From: Roseimaritima ulvae
GTDB taxonomy: Bacteria > Planctomycetota > Planctomycetia > Pirellulales > Pirellulaceae
Assembly (NCBI RefSeq): GCF_008065135.1
Contig: NZ_CP042914.1
Span: 4,755,404 to 4,819,403, forward strand
Direction: 5' to 3'
DNA length: 64,000 nt
The position numbers were made by a program, and so were the translations under genes. Within the stretch, counting starts at the first letter, position 1. Every line of letters begins with the position of its first letter. Shown here piece after piece: positions 1-10,229 of this stretch. The notes beneath the pieces were generated by a model. It made no database searches and was not told the DNA's origin. It worked only from the letters and a program-made list of their open reading frames with translations.

Positions 1-1196
1 CGCAAGGTGTTTTCCACTTTACGACGATGCGACTCTTTCCGCATATCGATAAAGTCGTTGACGATCACGCCGCCCAGGTCACGCAGTCGCAGTTGCCGCG
101 CGATTTCTTTGGCCGCCGAAATATTCAAACGGAAGGCATTTTCTTCAGCCGAATCATCACCGCGGAAGTTACCGCTGTTGACGTCGATTGCCACCAAGGC
201 TTCAGTCGGATCGATCACGATCGAACCGCCGCCGGGCAGTGGCACGTGCCGCTGATTGATCCGCACGATCTCCTCTTCCAAGTGATACTTGTGGAACAGG
301 GGCTGGGTTTCGTCGTAGTACTTGAGGTGGTCGGTAAAGCGCGGCATGACCTGCTTGAGAAACTCACGCGCCTTTTCGTAGGCCTCTTTTTCATCGATGT
401 AGATCACGTCGATATCACTGCTGAAGATATCGCGGATCGTCTTGATGATCATATCGCTTTCTTCATAGATCAATCCCGGCTGATCGGTGTTCTTCAATCG
501 TCGCACGATCGAATTCCACAACCGCAGCAGATAGTCCAAGTCGCGGTGCAATTCTTTTTCGGTACGCTCGGCGCCGGCGGTGCGGACGATGAAGCCCAAG
601 CCTTTGGGCGGGTTGCAATTGAGCATGCAGCGACGCAGGCGTTTGCGATCGTCTTCGTCTTCGATCTTGCGGCTCACGCCCACGCGTCCCAGGGCGGGCA
701 TCAATACCAGATAGCGTCCGGGGATGCTGATGTAGGTGCTGAGCGTCGGTCCTTTGGTACCGATGCCTTCTTTGATGACCTGCACCAGGACCTCGTCACC
801 GCGTTTGAAAATTTCCTGAATCGGAGGTTTGTTGCGAGGGCGTCCGCCTTTGAAGGCTTGTTTGTTGCCGCGGCCGGTTTCGCGAGCTCGCTGAGCGGCC
901 TTGACGGCCATCTCGTCCGATTCCCGCATCACTTCTTCGGGATCGTAGCCGCCTTGGCGGAAGTACTGCGGTTCGACGTCGCTGATGTGCAAGAAGCCGT
1001 TGCGGCCGACGCCAAAGTCGACAAAGGCCGCTTGGATGCTGGGTTCGAGGTTGACGATTTTGCCGCGATAGATGTTACCGGCGTAGCTCTCAACGCTTTT
1101 GCGTTCGATGTACAGTTCGTCGAGACGCCCATCTTCAAGAATCGCAATGCGACTCTCTTCCGGCTGAGCGACGTTGATTAGCATCTCTTTCTTCAT
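1..1196 (-). CDS. rng: Ribonuclease E/G, C-terminus outside window
   Basis: Endoribonuclease of the RNase E/G family, acting in mRNA decay and rRNA/tRNA processing. Only the first 398 codons are inside the window; the reading frame is open through base 1, so the zinc-link and any tail are not seen. The protein starts MKKEMLINVAQPEESR. An S1 domain (about residues 35-130, with YAGNIYRGKIV and FLHISDV) carries a basic Gly/Arg/Lys-rich insertion. The two catalytic aspartates of the family are visible in AIDVNSG (about residue 337) and GGVIVNDFIDM (about residue 380). The start at 1196 overlaps the 3' end of the DUF2344 gene by 62 bases, so translation is probably coupled. It is the last gene seen of the hpf-ptsN-HPr-ptsI-DUF2344 cluster. 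RNase E and RNase G cannot be told apart without the C-terminus. Confidence 0.93.
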   Translation of the reverse strand, partial: MKKEMLINVAQPEESRIAILEDGRLDELYIERKSVESYAGNIYRGKIVNLEPSIQAAFVDFGVGRNGFLHISDVEPQYFRQGGYDPEEVMRESDEMAVKAAQRARETGRGNKQAFKGGRPRNKPPIQEIFKRGDEVLVQVIKEGIGTKGPTLSTYISIPGRYLVLMPALGRVGVSRKIEDEDDRKRLRRCMLNCNPPKGLGFIVRTAGAERTEKELHRDLDYLLRLWNSIVRRLKNTDQPGLIYEESDMIIKTIRDIFSSDIDVIYIDEKEAYEKAREFLKQVMPRFTDHLKYYDETQPLFHKYHLEEEIVRINQRHVPLPGGGSIVIDPTEALVAIDVNSGNFRGDDSAEENAFRLNISAAKEIARQLRLRDLGGVIVNDFIDMRKESHRRKVENTL

Positions 1197-1886
1197 GATT
1201 CATTCCTAAATGGACGCAATGTTCGGGTCCGAGTGTATTTTCAAGTTCGACACGGGTGCGCACGATGTACGCGCCCGCTTCTAAAAGGGAATCGAGGCCC
1301 ATGGCCGACAGCAGGTCGGTGGGCTTGAGGTCCGCTTTGTCGCTAGCGGACATCACAATGATCAGTTCCGAATCACAAATCTTCAGTTCGTCAATTTGCG
1401 ACGCGGCGTCGATGGTGACTGTTTTCTGTTTTCGCTGAACCGTCAGGGTTTCAACTTGTCGCATCCGAGCGATGGCCGCCTCGATGCTGGGCACGTCAAA
1501 GCCCGCCGGGATGGGAACACTGTAGTGACTGCGGCGGAGGCGAGCTTTGGGGAGCCCCTCGGGAACGCGACCAACGCTGCGAATCTGCAGGCCCGGTTGG
1601 TCGTCGGCCGCCAAGCGCTGCAACAGGTCTTGAGCGCTCATCGCTTCGGCTAGATCAATCTCCACCACCTCGTCCAGGCCTTCGATGCCCAATGCCAGGG
1701 CGGAGGGAAATCCGATGCGGGGTTTGGGATGGAAGCCTTCGGTCATCGACAGCTGCAGCTTGGCTCTCCGCAACAACCGCTCCCACAGTCGGGCCAAGTC
1801 GCGGTGGCTGATCCAACGCAACAAGTCGGTTTTCGCAAAGCGAATTTGAAAGCGGATACGCAGCGGTTCGGCGGCCTGGGTGGTGC

Positions 1887-1890
<4 letters not shown>
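1135..1890 (-). CDS. DUF2344 / TIGR03936-type protein
   Basis: 251 residues matching the domain that in many bacteria is fused to, or encoded beside, a B12-binding radical SAM protein (TIGR03936, DUF2344). Typical family features are RIRFAKTDLLRWISHRDLA near the N-terminus, then SMTEGFHPKPRIGFPSALAL. Here it is free-standing, with no radical SAM gene adjacent. Its biochemical function is not established. Its start overlaps the ptsI stop by four bases (ATGA) and its 3' end overlaps the RNase E/G start by 62 bases, so it sits within one transcript. In many genomes this family neighbours RNase G, as here, suggesting a link to RNA metabolism; that is inference. Confidence 0.85.
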
Positions 1891-3632
<1,742 letters not shown>

Positions 3633-3865
3633 CGTGCCCCGACCTCGTCCGCGTCCGGTTGCTGGCCATCAACGGCCTCGGTGCTAGAGACCAGCGGCCT
3701 CGGCACGCAAACAGCAAGCAGGCGTTTCGACAGGTTCGGATTCATGTATTAATTGTGCGATTAGGATTGCAGCAGCCTGCATCCGAACCGTTGGCGAGGA
3801 TCGATCAACAAGGATCGATTCACAAGGCCAACGGGCGTCGCGCCAGCGAGGGCGCCACCACGGAT

Positions 3866-4153
3866 TTAGGCTTCCTCCAATTCGTAAAAACCGTCTTCGA
3901 ACAATTGTTGGATCGCCGCGGCCGCGAGGGCGGCGTCGACGCCATCAACCGTAACGGTCAATTCGGTGCCCTGTTCGGCACCGAGGGTCATGAGCGAAAA
4001 GACGCTGGCGCAATCGGCTTGCTCGCTGTCTTTTTGCAATAAAATCGTGGCTTCAAATTGCCCCGCGGCTTCGACCAAGGTGTTGATCGCGCGCAGGTGC
4101 AGCCCTTTCGGGTTGCGCACAATAACGGTGAAACAGAGGGGCGTGGTACTCAT
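3866..4153 (-). CDS. HPr-family phosphocarrier protein
   Basis: 95 residues. The phosphate-carrying histidine sits in NPKGLHLRAINTLVEAA, and the region equivalent to the Ser46 regulatory site reads ASVFSLMTLGAEQG, so a serine is present near that position. The start MSTTPLCFTVIV was chosen because a longer upstream frame runs through ptsN and only this start gives a normal HPr N-terminus. It begins four bases after the ptsN stop. The active-site context is GLHLRA rather than GLHARP, a departure seen in some non-sugar HPr paralogs (NPr). With ptsI and ptsN adjacent it likely links enzyme I to the IIA-Ntr protein. Confidence 0.93.
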   Translation of the reverse strand: MSTTPLCFTVIVRNPKGLHLRAINTLVEAAGQFEATILLQKDSEQADCASVFSLMTLGAEQGTELTVTVDGVDAALAAAAIQQLFEDGFYELEEA

Positions 4154-4157
4154 CGGT

Positions 4158-4631
4158 TTACACGAAGTGATTATTGTCGGCTTCGTTGAGCAATTGCTGG
4201 ATATCATCCGGTGTCTTGCTCTGCTTGAGGAAACGACAGAAGGCGTCGTCACGCAGCTGGCGAGAGATGTTCTCCAGGGCTCGCAGGTGGTCGCCGGGGC
4301 GTTCCGGAGGGCTGACCAACAGGAAGAACAACTGCACGCGTTCGCCGTCCAGGCTGTTGAAGTCCACCCCGTCGACGCTGATGCCCACGGTGCCCACAAG
4401 TTTGTCGACGCTGGGATGTTTGGTGTGCGGCACTGCCACTCCACGACCAATCCCGGTACTGCCCAACTCTTCGCGTTTCATGATCGCCGCGATAATGTCT
4501 TCTTGTTCTTCAGCATTGATGTCGCCCGCGTCCAGCAGGGACTGGACCAATTCGCGGATCACCGCTTCTTTGGATTCGGACGCCAGATCCGCCCGGATCG
4601 CTTTGGTGCTAATAAAGTCTGAAAATTTCAT
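4158..4631 (-). CDS. ptsN: PTS IIA component, nitrogen/fructose type
   Basis: 157 residues forming a single IIA domain of the fructose/nitrogen family. The phospho-accepting histidine is in GIGRGVAVPHTKHPSV, preceded by the family motif AAIMKREELGSTGIG. The C-terminal part LLVSPPERPGDHLRALENIS is also typical. The start MKFSDFISTKAI was chosen over an upstream frame extension that overlaps hpf in another frame. It stands alone, with no IIB or IIC partner, beside hpf, an HPr gene and ptsI, which is the layout of the regulatory PTS-Ntr in proteobacteria. A role in sensing phosphoenolpyruvate/energy state and controlling other proteins is inferred from that. Confidence 0.92.
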   Translation of the reverse strand: MKFSDFISTKAIRADLASESKEAVIRELVQSLLDAGDINAEEQEDIIAAIMKREELGSTGIGRGVAVPHTKHPSVDKLVGTVGISVDGVDFNSLDGERVQLFFLLVSPPERPGDHLRALENISRQLRDDAFCRFLKQSKTPDDIQQLLNEADNNHFV

Positions 4632-4731
4632 GCTTAAGATTCCTAGGGTTGAATTTCGGCGGCCCCGCCGCAGCAGAGCCTCCACAACACCGTCCCGATG
4701 GCAGGCAGGAATGGGGCCCAGCGGTACTGGA

Positions 4732-5076
4732 TTATTCTTCGTCGGTTGCCGGGGACGGATCGAGATGTTTGATGCCGGTGGCGCGATGGCCGGTGCGTTT
4801 TTCTTTAATGCGCCGAATTTGTTGTTCGATTTTGGGGATCGCCAAATCCAAGGCCGCAATCACCGTGGAAGCTTCGGCCGAAGCGATGCAATCGTCGACA
4901 TGCTCGGCGGAGACTTTGACTTCCACTTCAGGCTTGTCCAAGTTCTTCATATCGACCGTCACCACAATCGCGTTGATGCGGTCAAACAAGCGTCTCAGCT
5001 TTTCCACTTTATGCTCGATCAACGCTTGGTCACCAGCTTGGAGATCGCCGTGTCGTGCGGAAACGCTTAACTGCAT
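4732..5076 (-). CDS. hpf: Ribosome hibernation promoting factor, short form
   Basis: 114 residues of the HPF/RaiA/YfiA family, which bind in the 30S decoding region to make inactive ribosome dimers or protect idle ribosomes. It starts MQLSVSARHGDL and contains EHKVEKLRRLFDRINAIVV and the basic stretch IPKIEQQIRRIKEKRTGHR. The C-terminal dimerisation domain of long HPF is absent; the protein ends soon after the basic stretch. It is the first gene of the minus-strand cluster, 100 bp upstream of ptsN, a neighbourhood also common in proteobacteria (hpf-ptsN). The promoter is probably in the 284-bp gap shared with the divergent kinase gene. Confidence 0.92.
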   Translation of the reverse strand: MQLSVSARHGDLQAGDQALIEHKVEKLRRLFDRINAIVVTVDMKNLDKPEVEVKVSAEHVDDCIASAEASTVIAALDLAIPKIEQQIRRIKEKRTGHRATGIKHLDPSPATDEE

Positions 5077-5360
5077 GGACTTAACTCACGGAAGAAAGGT
5101 CAAGAATTGAAATCGGCCGTTGGCGGACGGGCCGTTAAGCACAGTGGGTGCAATTACAGCATACAAAACAATCGCATCCTGCGTAACGCGGGATTCTATC
5201 GCCGCCGCGGGGGTTTTCCTAGGCCGGCTTGCCCCTCCCCAGCCCTCCGTCTGGATTTGAGACGGCAATTTGGGTGGTTTGACGCCCTTCGAACGGCTCG
5301 GCACAATATCTGCTCAAGCCCCAGACGCAGGGCGACCAAGCCACCGGGGGGTAAGTATAC

Positions 5361-7952
5361 ATGTCCGATAATCCGCATAACAACCTCGCTGTGCCTCCGC
5401 CCGAGACGGGCGGCTTCCTGGTTGCCATCCAGGAAAACCCCGAATTGCTGAAACAATTGGAAGCCATGGACGGTAGTCATCAAACGATCACTATCGATGC
5501 CTATGGAAAACCCTCCTTCGTCGCCCGGCCCGCCTTCTCCGCCGAACCGACGCCGCTGCCCCCCCAGACGCCAGCAGCCGAAACCCCACCGGCTGCCGAA
5601 ACCCCACCAGCAAGTGAAACCCCGCCGACGACGGAAATTGCCGCGACTACGGAAACCCCGCTTGGCAACACCAACGAAACCATCGCCGCCCCAGCCGCCG
5701 CGCCTCCGCCGGGGCCCCCACCCGCCCCGGCGCCTTACCTGCCAACGCGGCAGGTCCGCTCCCAAGGGCAACGCAGCGAGGTGTCGACCGACTACCGCCT
5801 GATCGGAGCCCTAGGCAGCGGCGGCACCGCGGTGGTCTACCAGGCTCACCAACGAGCCGTGGACCGCGAAGTCGCCGTGAAGGTGCTCCGCGATGACCTG
5901 GCGGCCGATCCCCTGGCTCAGCAGCGTTTTCTGGCCGAAGCCCAAACCGTTGGGGGGCTGGACCATCCCAACGTGATCGCCCTGCACGAACTGGCTCGCA
6001 CCGACCAGGGTCAGCTGTTTTATTCGATGAAACGCATCGACGGCACGAGCTGGGCCGAGGTTCTGGAAGAACGCACGCTGGACGAAAATCTGTCCACGCT
6101 GCTCCGCGTCGCCGACGCGGTTCGCTATGCCCATTCTCGCGGTCTGCTACATCGCGACATCAAACCCGAAAACGTGATGTTGGGCCGGTTCGGTGAAGTT
6201 CTGGTAGCGGACTGGGGACTGGCCTTGCCCTACACGGCGAAGCCGGAACAGGACACCAACCAATCGATTGGTGGCACGCCGGCGTATATGGCGCCGGAGC
6301 AGGCCGCCGGCAGCCTGTCCGACCTGGGGCCCCATACCGACATTTATTTGCTGGGGGCCGTGCTGTTCCAGATCCTTACCGGCGTGCCGCCTCATCACGG
6401 CGAAACCCTGATCGGTTGTATTCGCGCCGCGGCTCAGAACCTGGTTCGTCCCACCCGCATCACCGGGGCGCTGATGGATATCGCCCAACAAGCCCTGCAA
6501 ACCAAGCCCGACAAACGGTTTGCCAGCGTCGATGCGTTTCAACACGCCATCCGCACCTTTTTGGAACACCAGGAAAGCGTACGGCTAGTGCATCGAGCTC
6601 GGCAGTGCGCCGACGAAGCGTCGCAATCCGGTGCCTATGACAAATACGGACTGGCCATCAGCCTGTTGAACGAAGCTCTGGAAGTGTGGCCCGATAACCA
6701 CCGGGCGGTGGCACTGCTGAGCAGCCTGCGGGTCGATTTCGCTCGCCAAGCCATCCATCAGGGCGACTACGACCTGGCGCTGAACCTGCTGGAATCGGCC
6801 GGCGAAGGCGACTCGGAATTGGCCAGTCGCGTGCGGCATCGTCGCAAGAGCCGGCAACGGCGGATCGAACGCGAAGCTCGGCTGCAGATGCTGTTCTCGC
6901 ACTCGCCCGACGCCGTGCTGCTAACCCGCTTGGACGATGGCACGATCCTGGAAGCCAACGAAGTCTTCCTGCGTCGCTTTGGGTTCGAACTGGACAGTAT
7001 TATTGGCCGCAGTGTTCCCGACCTGAAACTGTGGGTCGATCCCGATCGCCGCGCGGCCTTCCTGGAAGAAGTTCGCTCGCGAAATCGTATCGATAACTAC
7101 GAAGCCCAGTTTTGCAGCAGCGTCGGCAAACCGCTGGACGTGCTGATTTCCGGCCGCACGTTGATCCTCGAGGATCAAAAACTGCTGGTCACCAATATTC
7201 GCGATGTGACCCAACGCAAAGCCGCCGAAGATGCGCTCAAACGCAGTCGGCAGCGTTTGCGAGAATTCACCCGGTTGGCGCAGCTGGGCACCTGGGAGTT
7301 CGATGTTGCCAGCGAACATGTCCACTGGAACAGTGAACTGTACGCGTTGACGGGCGTCGAACGCGGCGTGCAATCGCCCAGCCTGAGCACGTTCCTGGAA
7401 ACCGTTCACCCGGACGACCGCAAACACCTGCTGCATCATATTCGTCAAGCCATGCAGACGGGCCAAGCGTTTGAAGTGCAATCCCGGCACCGAGTGCCCG
7501 GCGGAGGCTACCGCACGGTGATCTCACGCGGTCAACCGATCCGCGACGACGAGGGCAACGTGGTCGAGATCTACGGCACGATTCACGATATCACGCAGCA
7601 AGCGGCCGAAGTCGAACGCGTTCAGGCTCAAACCACGGCCATGCAACAATTGATCGACTGGTCGGATCAGGCGATCTGTGCGATCCATCCCTCCGGTACC
7701 GTGCTGGCCGCCTCGTCCGCTCTGGGACAACGGCTGGGCGTACCCGCCGAGCAACTCCGCAGCGGATGGTTGCTTGAAATCGAACCGGCAGTCGAAACCC
7801 CGCCGACGGATGCTGTCGGCACTACGCAGGACAAAGCGCCGCAAACCATCCGCGGGCGGTTCCGCCGCGGCGACCAAGCCCCCCAGCCATGGCAGCGTTT
7901 TACGCTGCACGCCACCGACAGCGACCGCGTGCGGATCGCCAAATTAGCGTAG
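5361..7952 (+). CDS. Ser/Thr protein kinase with three C-terminal PAS domains
   Basis: 863 residues. After a short N-terminal segment and a Pro/Ala/Thr-rich linker (about 60-130) comes a Hanks-type kinase (about 145-395): glycine loop GALGSGGTAVVY, lysine in EVAVKVL, HRDIKPENVML, DWG in place of DFG, and GTPAYMAPEQA. A helical TPR-like region follows (about 400-500), then three PAS-type domains beginning near residues 507, 627 and 755. The second keeps the PAC-type ending EIYGTIHDITQQ. No histidine-kinase, GGDEF or other output domain follows, so the PAS units probably sense or dimerise for the kinase. No membrane segment is seen, so it is probably cytoplasmic. Phosphorylation targets are unknown. 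Confidence 0.92.
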   Translation: MSDNPHNNLAVPPPETGGFLVAIQENPELLKQLEAMDGSHQTITIDAYGKPSFVARPAFSAEPTPLPPQTPAAETPPAAETPPASETPPTTEIAATTETPLGNTNETIAAPAAAPPPGPPPAPAPYLPTRQVRSQGQRSEVSTDYRLIGALGSGGTAVVYQAHQRAVDREVAVKVLRDDLAADPLAQQRFLAEAQTVGGLDHPNVIALHELARTDQGQLFYSMKRIDGTSWAEVLEERTLDENLSTLLRVADAVRYAHSRGLLHRDIKPENVMLGRFGEVLVADWGLALPYTAKPEQDTNQSIGGTPAYMAPEQAAGSLSDLGPHTDIYLLGAVLFQILTGVPPHHGETLIGCIRAAAQNLVRPTRITGALMDIAQQALQTKPDKRFASVDAFQHAIRTFLEHQESVRLVHRARQCADEASQSGAYDKYGLAISLLNEALEVWPDNHRAVALLSSLRVDFARQAIHQGDYDLALNLLESAGEGDSELASRVRHRRKSRQRRIEREARLQMLFSHSPDAVLLTRLDDGTILEANEVFLRRFGFELDSIIGRSVPDLKLWVDPDRRAAFLEEVRSRNRIDNYEAQFCSSVGKPLDVLISGRTLILEDQKLLVTNIRDVTQRKAAEDALKRSRQRLREFTRLAQLGTWEFDVASEHVHWNSELYALTGVERGVQSPSLSTFLETVHPDDRKHLLHHIRQAMQTGQAFEVQSRHRVPGGGYRTVISRGQPIRDDEGNVVEIYGTIHDITQQAAEVERVQAQTTAMQQLIDWSDQAICAIHPSGTVLAASSALGQRLGVPAEQLRSGWLLEIEPAVETPPTDAVGTTQDKAPQTIRGRFRRGDQAPQPWQRFTLHATDSDRVRIAKLA

Positions 7953-8102
7953 CTGCCGGCCGTTGGTTCACAGCGACGCCGCCCCTGGCAGACTGTCGAA
8001 TTCATGGACTAACCCGTAGACGAATGAAAAGGGTACGACTGGCTTGCGAGCATATCACCCTTCCCCTGGGCATTGTTATCTACACATCTTCCTTCACCCT
8101 CC

Positions 8103-8285
8103 CTCGGGACGTGAAGTGTATTAACGACGGATTCACTTCACTCTCCCTCTGGGAGAGTCGAGCGTCAGCGAGGAGAGGGCGACCGCGCCGCCGCAAGCAC
8201 CAAAAGAACCTCCCCTCGCTAAGGCTCGACCCTCCTTTAAAAGGAGGGTGAAGCAAGTGGCCCCAAGGTCCAATGCTGCAGTAAT
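8103..8285 (+). repeat. 183-bp composite interspersed repeat (copy 1)
   Basis: The 579-bp gap 7953-8531 has no convincing gene; most of its middle is this element. It contains an inner pair of opposed hairpin units, one with CTCTGGGAGAGTCGAGCGTC (from 8147) and one with CTCGCTAAGGCTCGACCC (8215-8232), and ends in CTGCAGTAAT. An almost full-length, inverted copy lies at 52380-52563, and shorter relatives at 40204-40246 and 49771-49822. A further short palindrome follows at 8286-8320. Confidence 0.8.
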
Positions 8286-8531
8286 ACCTTTCACCTCCCC
8301 CGGGAGGGTGAAGTGCCGTTTGCTCCGCCGCCACCATTCAGTCGACAGCCTGCTAGCACGAGGTCAACGTTTTTTCCACCGCTGCGGTTTCGCTACCTGG
8401 AGTAATCGGAACGGCAATTCGCGTGCTTTGCGAAATTTCACCCCTCGGCCCTTCGTTCGACTCAAGCTGGCTGATAGCGTGTTGTCGTAGCGCGTTCGCC
8501 AGGTTTTGAACGCGCAAGGCTCGCTGCGTTT

Positions 8532-9644
8532 ATGATTCGCAAAGGATTGATCTTGGCCGATACGCCCCACGAAGAACAATACGAAGACGTCGAAGACGAC
8601 GTCATCACCACGACTCCCCAAGCGGCCTCGTCGGACGCCGCTGCCGCCCCCGCAGAGCTCGACCATCCCACGGAGATGTCCCAGCCCACGGAGTTCGCCC
8701 CGGCAGAGGAAATGGAACAGCCCACGGCGGTCGCCCAGGCGGAACCGCTCGCCGACGCCGCCGTGTCGGCCGAAGCGGACGAGGTCGACGAAGAACGCGA
8801 CCAGTTTGTCAACGCGTTCGACAACGAAGCGACGGAGTCTCAGTTTGACGATACCAGCGAACCCTTTGTGGGCCAGTGGAATCGTCTGATCAGTTCGACC
8901 AACTGGGAGAAGGGGCACATTATCAGCGAGTGGCGGGGAGCCCTGATCGAAGCCGGCGCGCATCCCACGGAATATTCCGACGAAGCTTGGGCACGCCGCG
9001 CCGGCGGCGTGACGGCGCCGCACGTGGGCCGCCTGCGACGCGTCTACGACCGATTCGGCAAAGAACACGAAACCTATCCCGGGTTGTACTGGAGTCACTT
9101 CCTGGCGGCCTTGGATTGGGAGGACGCACCGATGTGGCTCGAAGGGGCCATGCGGAGCGGCTGGAGCGTCTCGCAACTCCGCGATCAACGCTGGCAAGCC
9201 AACGGCGGCGCCCCGGAAGCCAAACCCAATCAAGCCGAAGTGGTCGAAGTTGATCTGGACGAAGACGTGATCATGCCCGCGCAGGGCGGTGGCAACGAAC
9301 GCAAGGACTACGACGATTCCTCCCCGGATGGCGTGTCGGCGGGTCCGACGTTCGAAGGCCCCGACTTCGGCGAAGAAGACGATATCGCGGCCCGCGGCGG
9401 CAGCGATCCCACGGGCCCCAACATGGCGTCCGAAGCCCCGGGAGAAACCGAGGAACCGCAACCCGACCTGATCCAACCGTTCCGCAACCTGCCGGAATTG
9501 CCCGACGACCTCAACGACGCAGTGGAAGCTTTTAAGTTGGCGATCCTGCGGCACAAGGCCACCGGTTGGGAAGCCATCAAGGCCGAAGACGTGGTCCGTT
9601 ACCTGGTCGGCCTGCGGATGCTGGTCGAAGCCCGCGCGGAATAG
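8532..9644 (+). CDS. Acidic protein of unknown function
   Basis: 370 residues, not recognised. The N-terminal 100 residues and the region 240-320 are acidic and low in complexity (Glu/Asp/Pro/Ala), probably disordered. Between them, about residues 115-225, is a compact Trp-rich segment with GQWNRLISSTNWEKGHII, GGVTAPHVGRLRRVYDRFG and YPGLYWSHFLAALDW, which reads like a helix-turn-helix or ParB/DUF3102-like fold; that is only a resemblance. A conserved-looking helical tail (330-370) ends the protein. An alternative TTG start at about 8553 (MADTPHEEQ) has a better-placed AAAGGA upstream. No signal peptide or membrane segment. It stands alone between the kinase and a small gene. Confidence 0.75.
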   Translation: MIRKGLILADTPHEEQYEDVEDDVITTTPQAASSDAAAAPAELDHPTEMSQPTEFAPAEEMEQPTAVAQAEPLADAAVSAEADEVDEERDQFVNAFDNEATESQFDDTSEPFVGQWNRLISSTNWEKGHIISEWRGALIEAGAHPTEYSDEAWARRAGGVTAPHVGRLRRVYDRFGKEHETYPGLYWSHFLAALDWEDAPMWLEGAMRSGWSVSQLRDQRWQANGGAPEAKPNQAEVVEVDLDEDVIMPAQGGGNERKDYDDSSPDGVSAGPTFEGPDFGEEDDIAARGGSDPTGPNMASEAPGETEEPQPDLIQPFRNLPELPDDLNDAVEAFKLAILRHKATGWEAIKAEDVVRYLVGLRMLVEARAE

Positions 9645-9909
9645 CGAGGGTGAACGGAATAGCGAACCCACACTGCCTGGCGATCCCGATTCGCCAGGTG
9701 GGGTAATAATCGCTATAGTTTCCCAATTCGGCTAAACAGCTGCCACCGGAACGTCCGATACCATGCAGGACGGAATTTCCGTTGGCGGCCGTTTAGTAGA
9801 AATACGTGACGATTGATCGCCAGCTGATATTTTGTCCCTTGGCACCGAGCTGTGGATAGCGTATTTGCGTCTTCCCTGCGATCAATCAGCACTGACGGAT
9901 GATTCGATT

Positions 9910-10131
9910 ATGAGTTCCAGTCGCCTAAGACTTTTTCGTCCCGACCAGCCTCGCAATAGCGAGCCGACCATCAACTTGACGGTCGCTCAATTGGTACCGT
10001 TGCTGGTGGACGCCTATCAAACCGACCGCGTTTGGTTAAACGACTTTGGCGACGAACCAGTACGCGTAACAAGCGACCTGTACGAAATTTTGCTTGCCTA
10101 TCAGCAGCTGCGTCGCAGCGACGCCGCGTAG
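9910..10131 (+). CDS. Small uncharacterised protein
   Basis: 73 residues beginning MSSSRLRLFRPDQP, with LTVAQLVPLLVDAYQTDRVW and VTSDLYEILLAYQQLRRS. It looks helical and soluble with no signal peptide. The reading frame extends 26 codons upstream but the ATG at 9910 gives the more natural start. Two hundred sixty-five bases without another gene precede it, including AT-richer DNA that could hold its promoter. I do not recognise a named family, and the function is unknown. Coding status rests on the clean frame, good codon use and the folded-looking composition. Confidence 0.65.
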   Translation: MSSSRLRLFRPDQPRNSEPTINLTVAQLVPLLVDAYQTDRVWLNDFGDEPVRVTSDLYEILLAYQQLRRSDAA

Positions 10132-10219
10132 CTACTGATAGCCGACGTCGCCAGACTTTGGATGGACGATAAAACCTCCAAGCTCTGGTGAGATCGGCTC
10201 TGGCGAGCGTAGCTACGAC
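10127..10219. repeat. Pair of GTAGCTACG-type palindromic repeat units
   Basis: Two related units in opposite orientation: TAGCCGACGTCGCCAGACTT (from 10139) and GCTCTGGCGAGCGTAGCTAC (from 10198). The same family recurs near 17670, 29780, 36180, 58480 and 62965. The unit ends 11 bases before the chosen polA start, and a GTG at 10188 in frame with polA falls inside the repeat. Confidence 0.65.
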
Positions 10220-10229
10220 AAAGCGACGG

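Noticed and set aside
27-1181. 384-codon plus-strand frame opposite RNase E/G
   Set aside because: It mirrors the minus-strand RNase E/G frame, which has family motifs and catalytic aspartates; the plus frame has none.
10188-10229. N-terminal extension of DNA polymerase I from GTG
   Set aside because: The codons come from an interspersed repeat; the ATG at 10230 gives a normal start.
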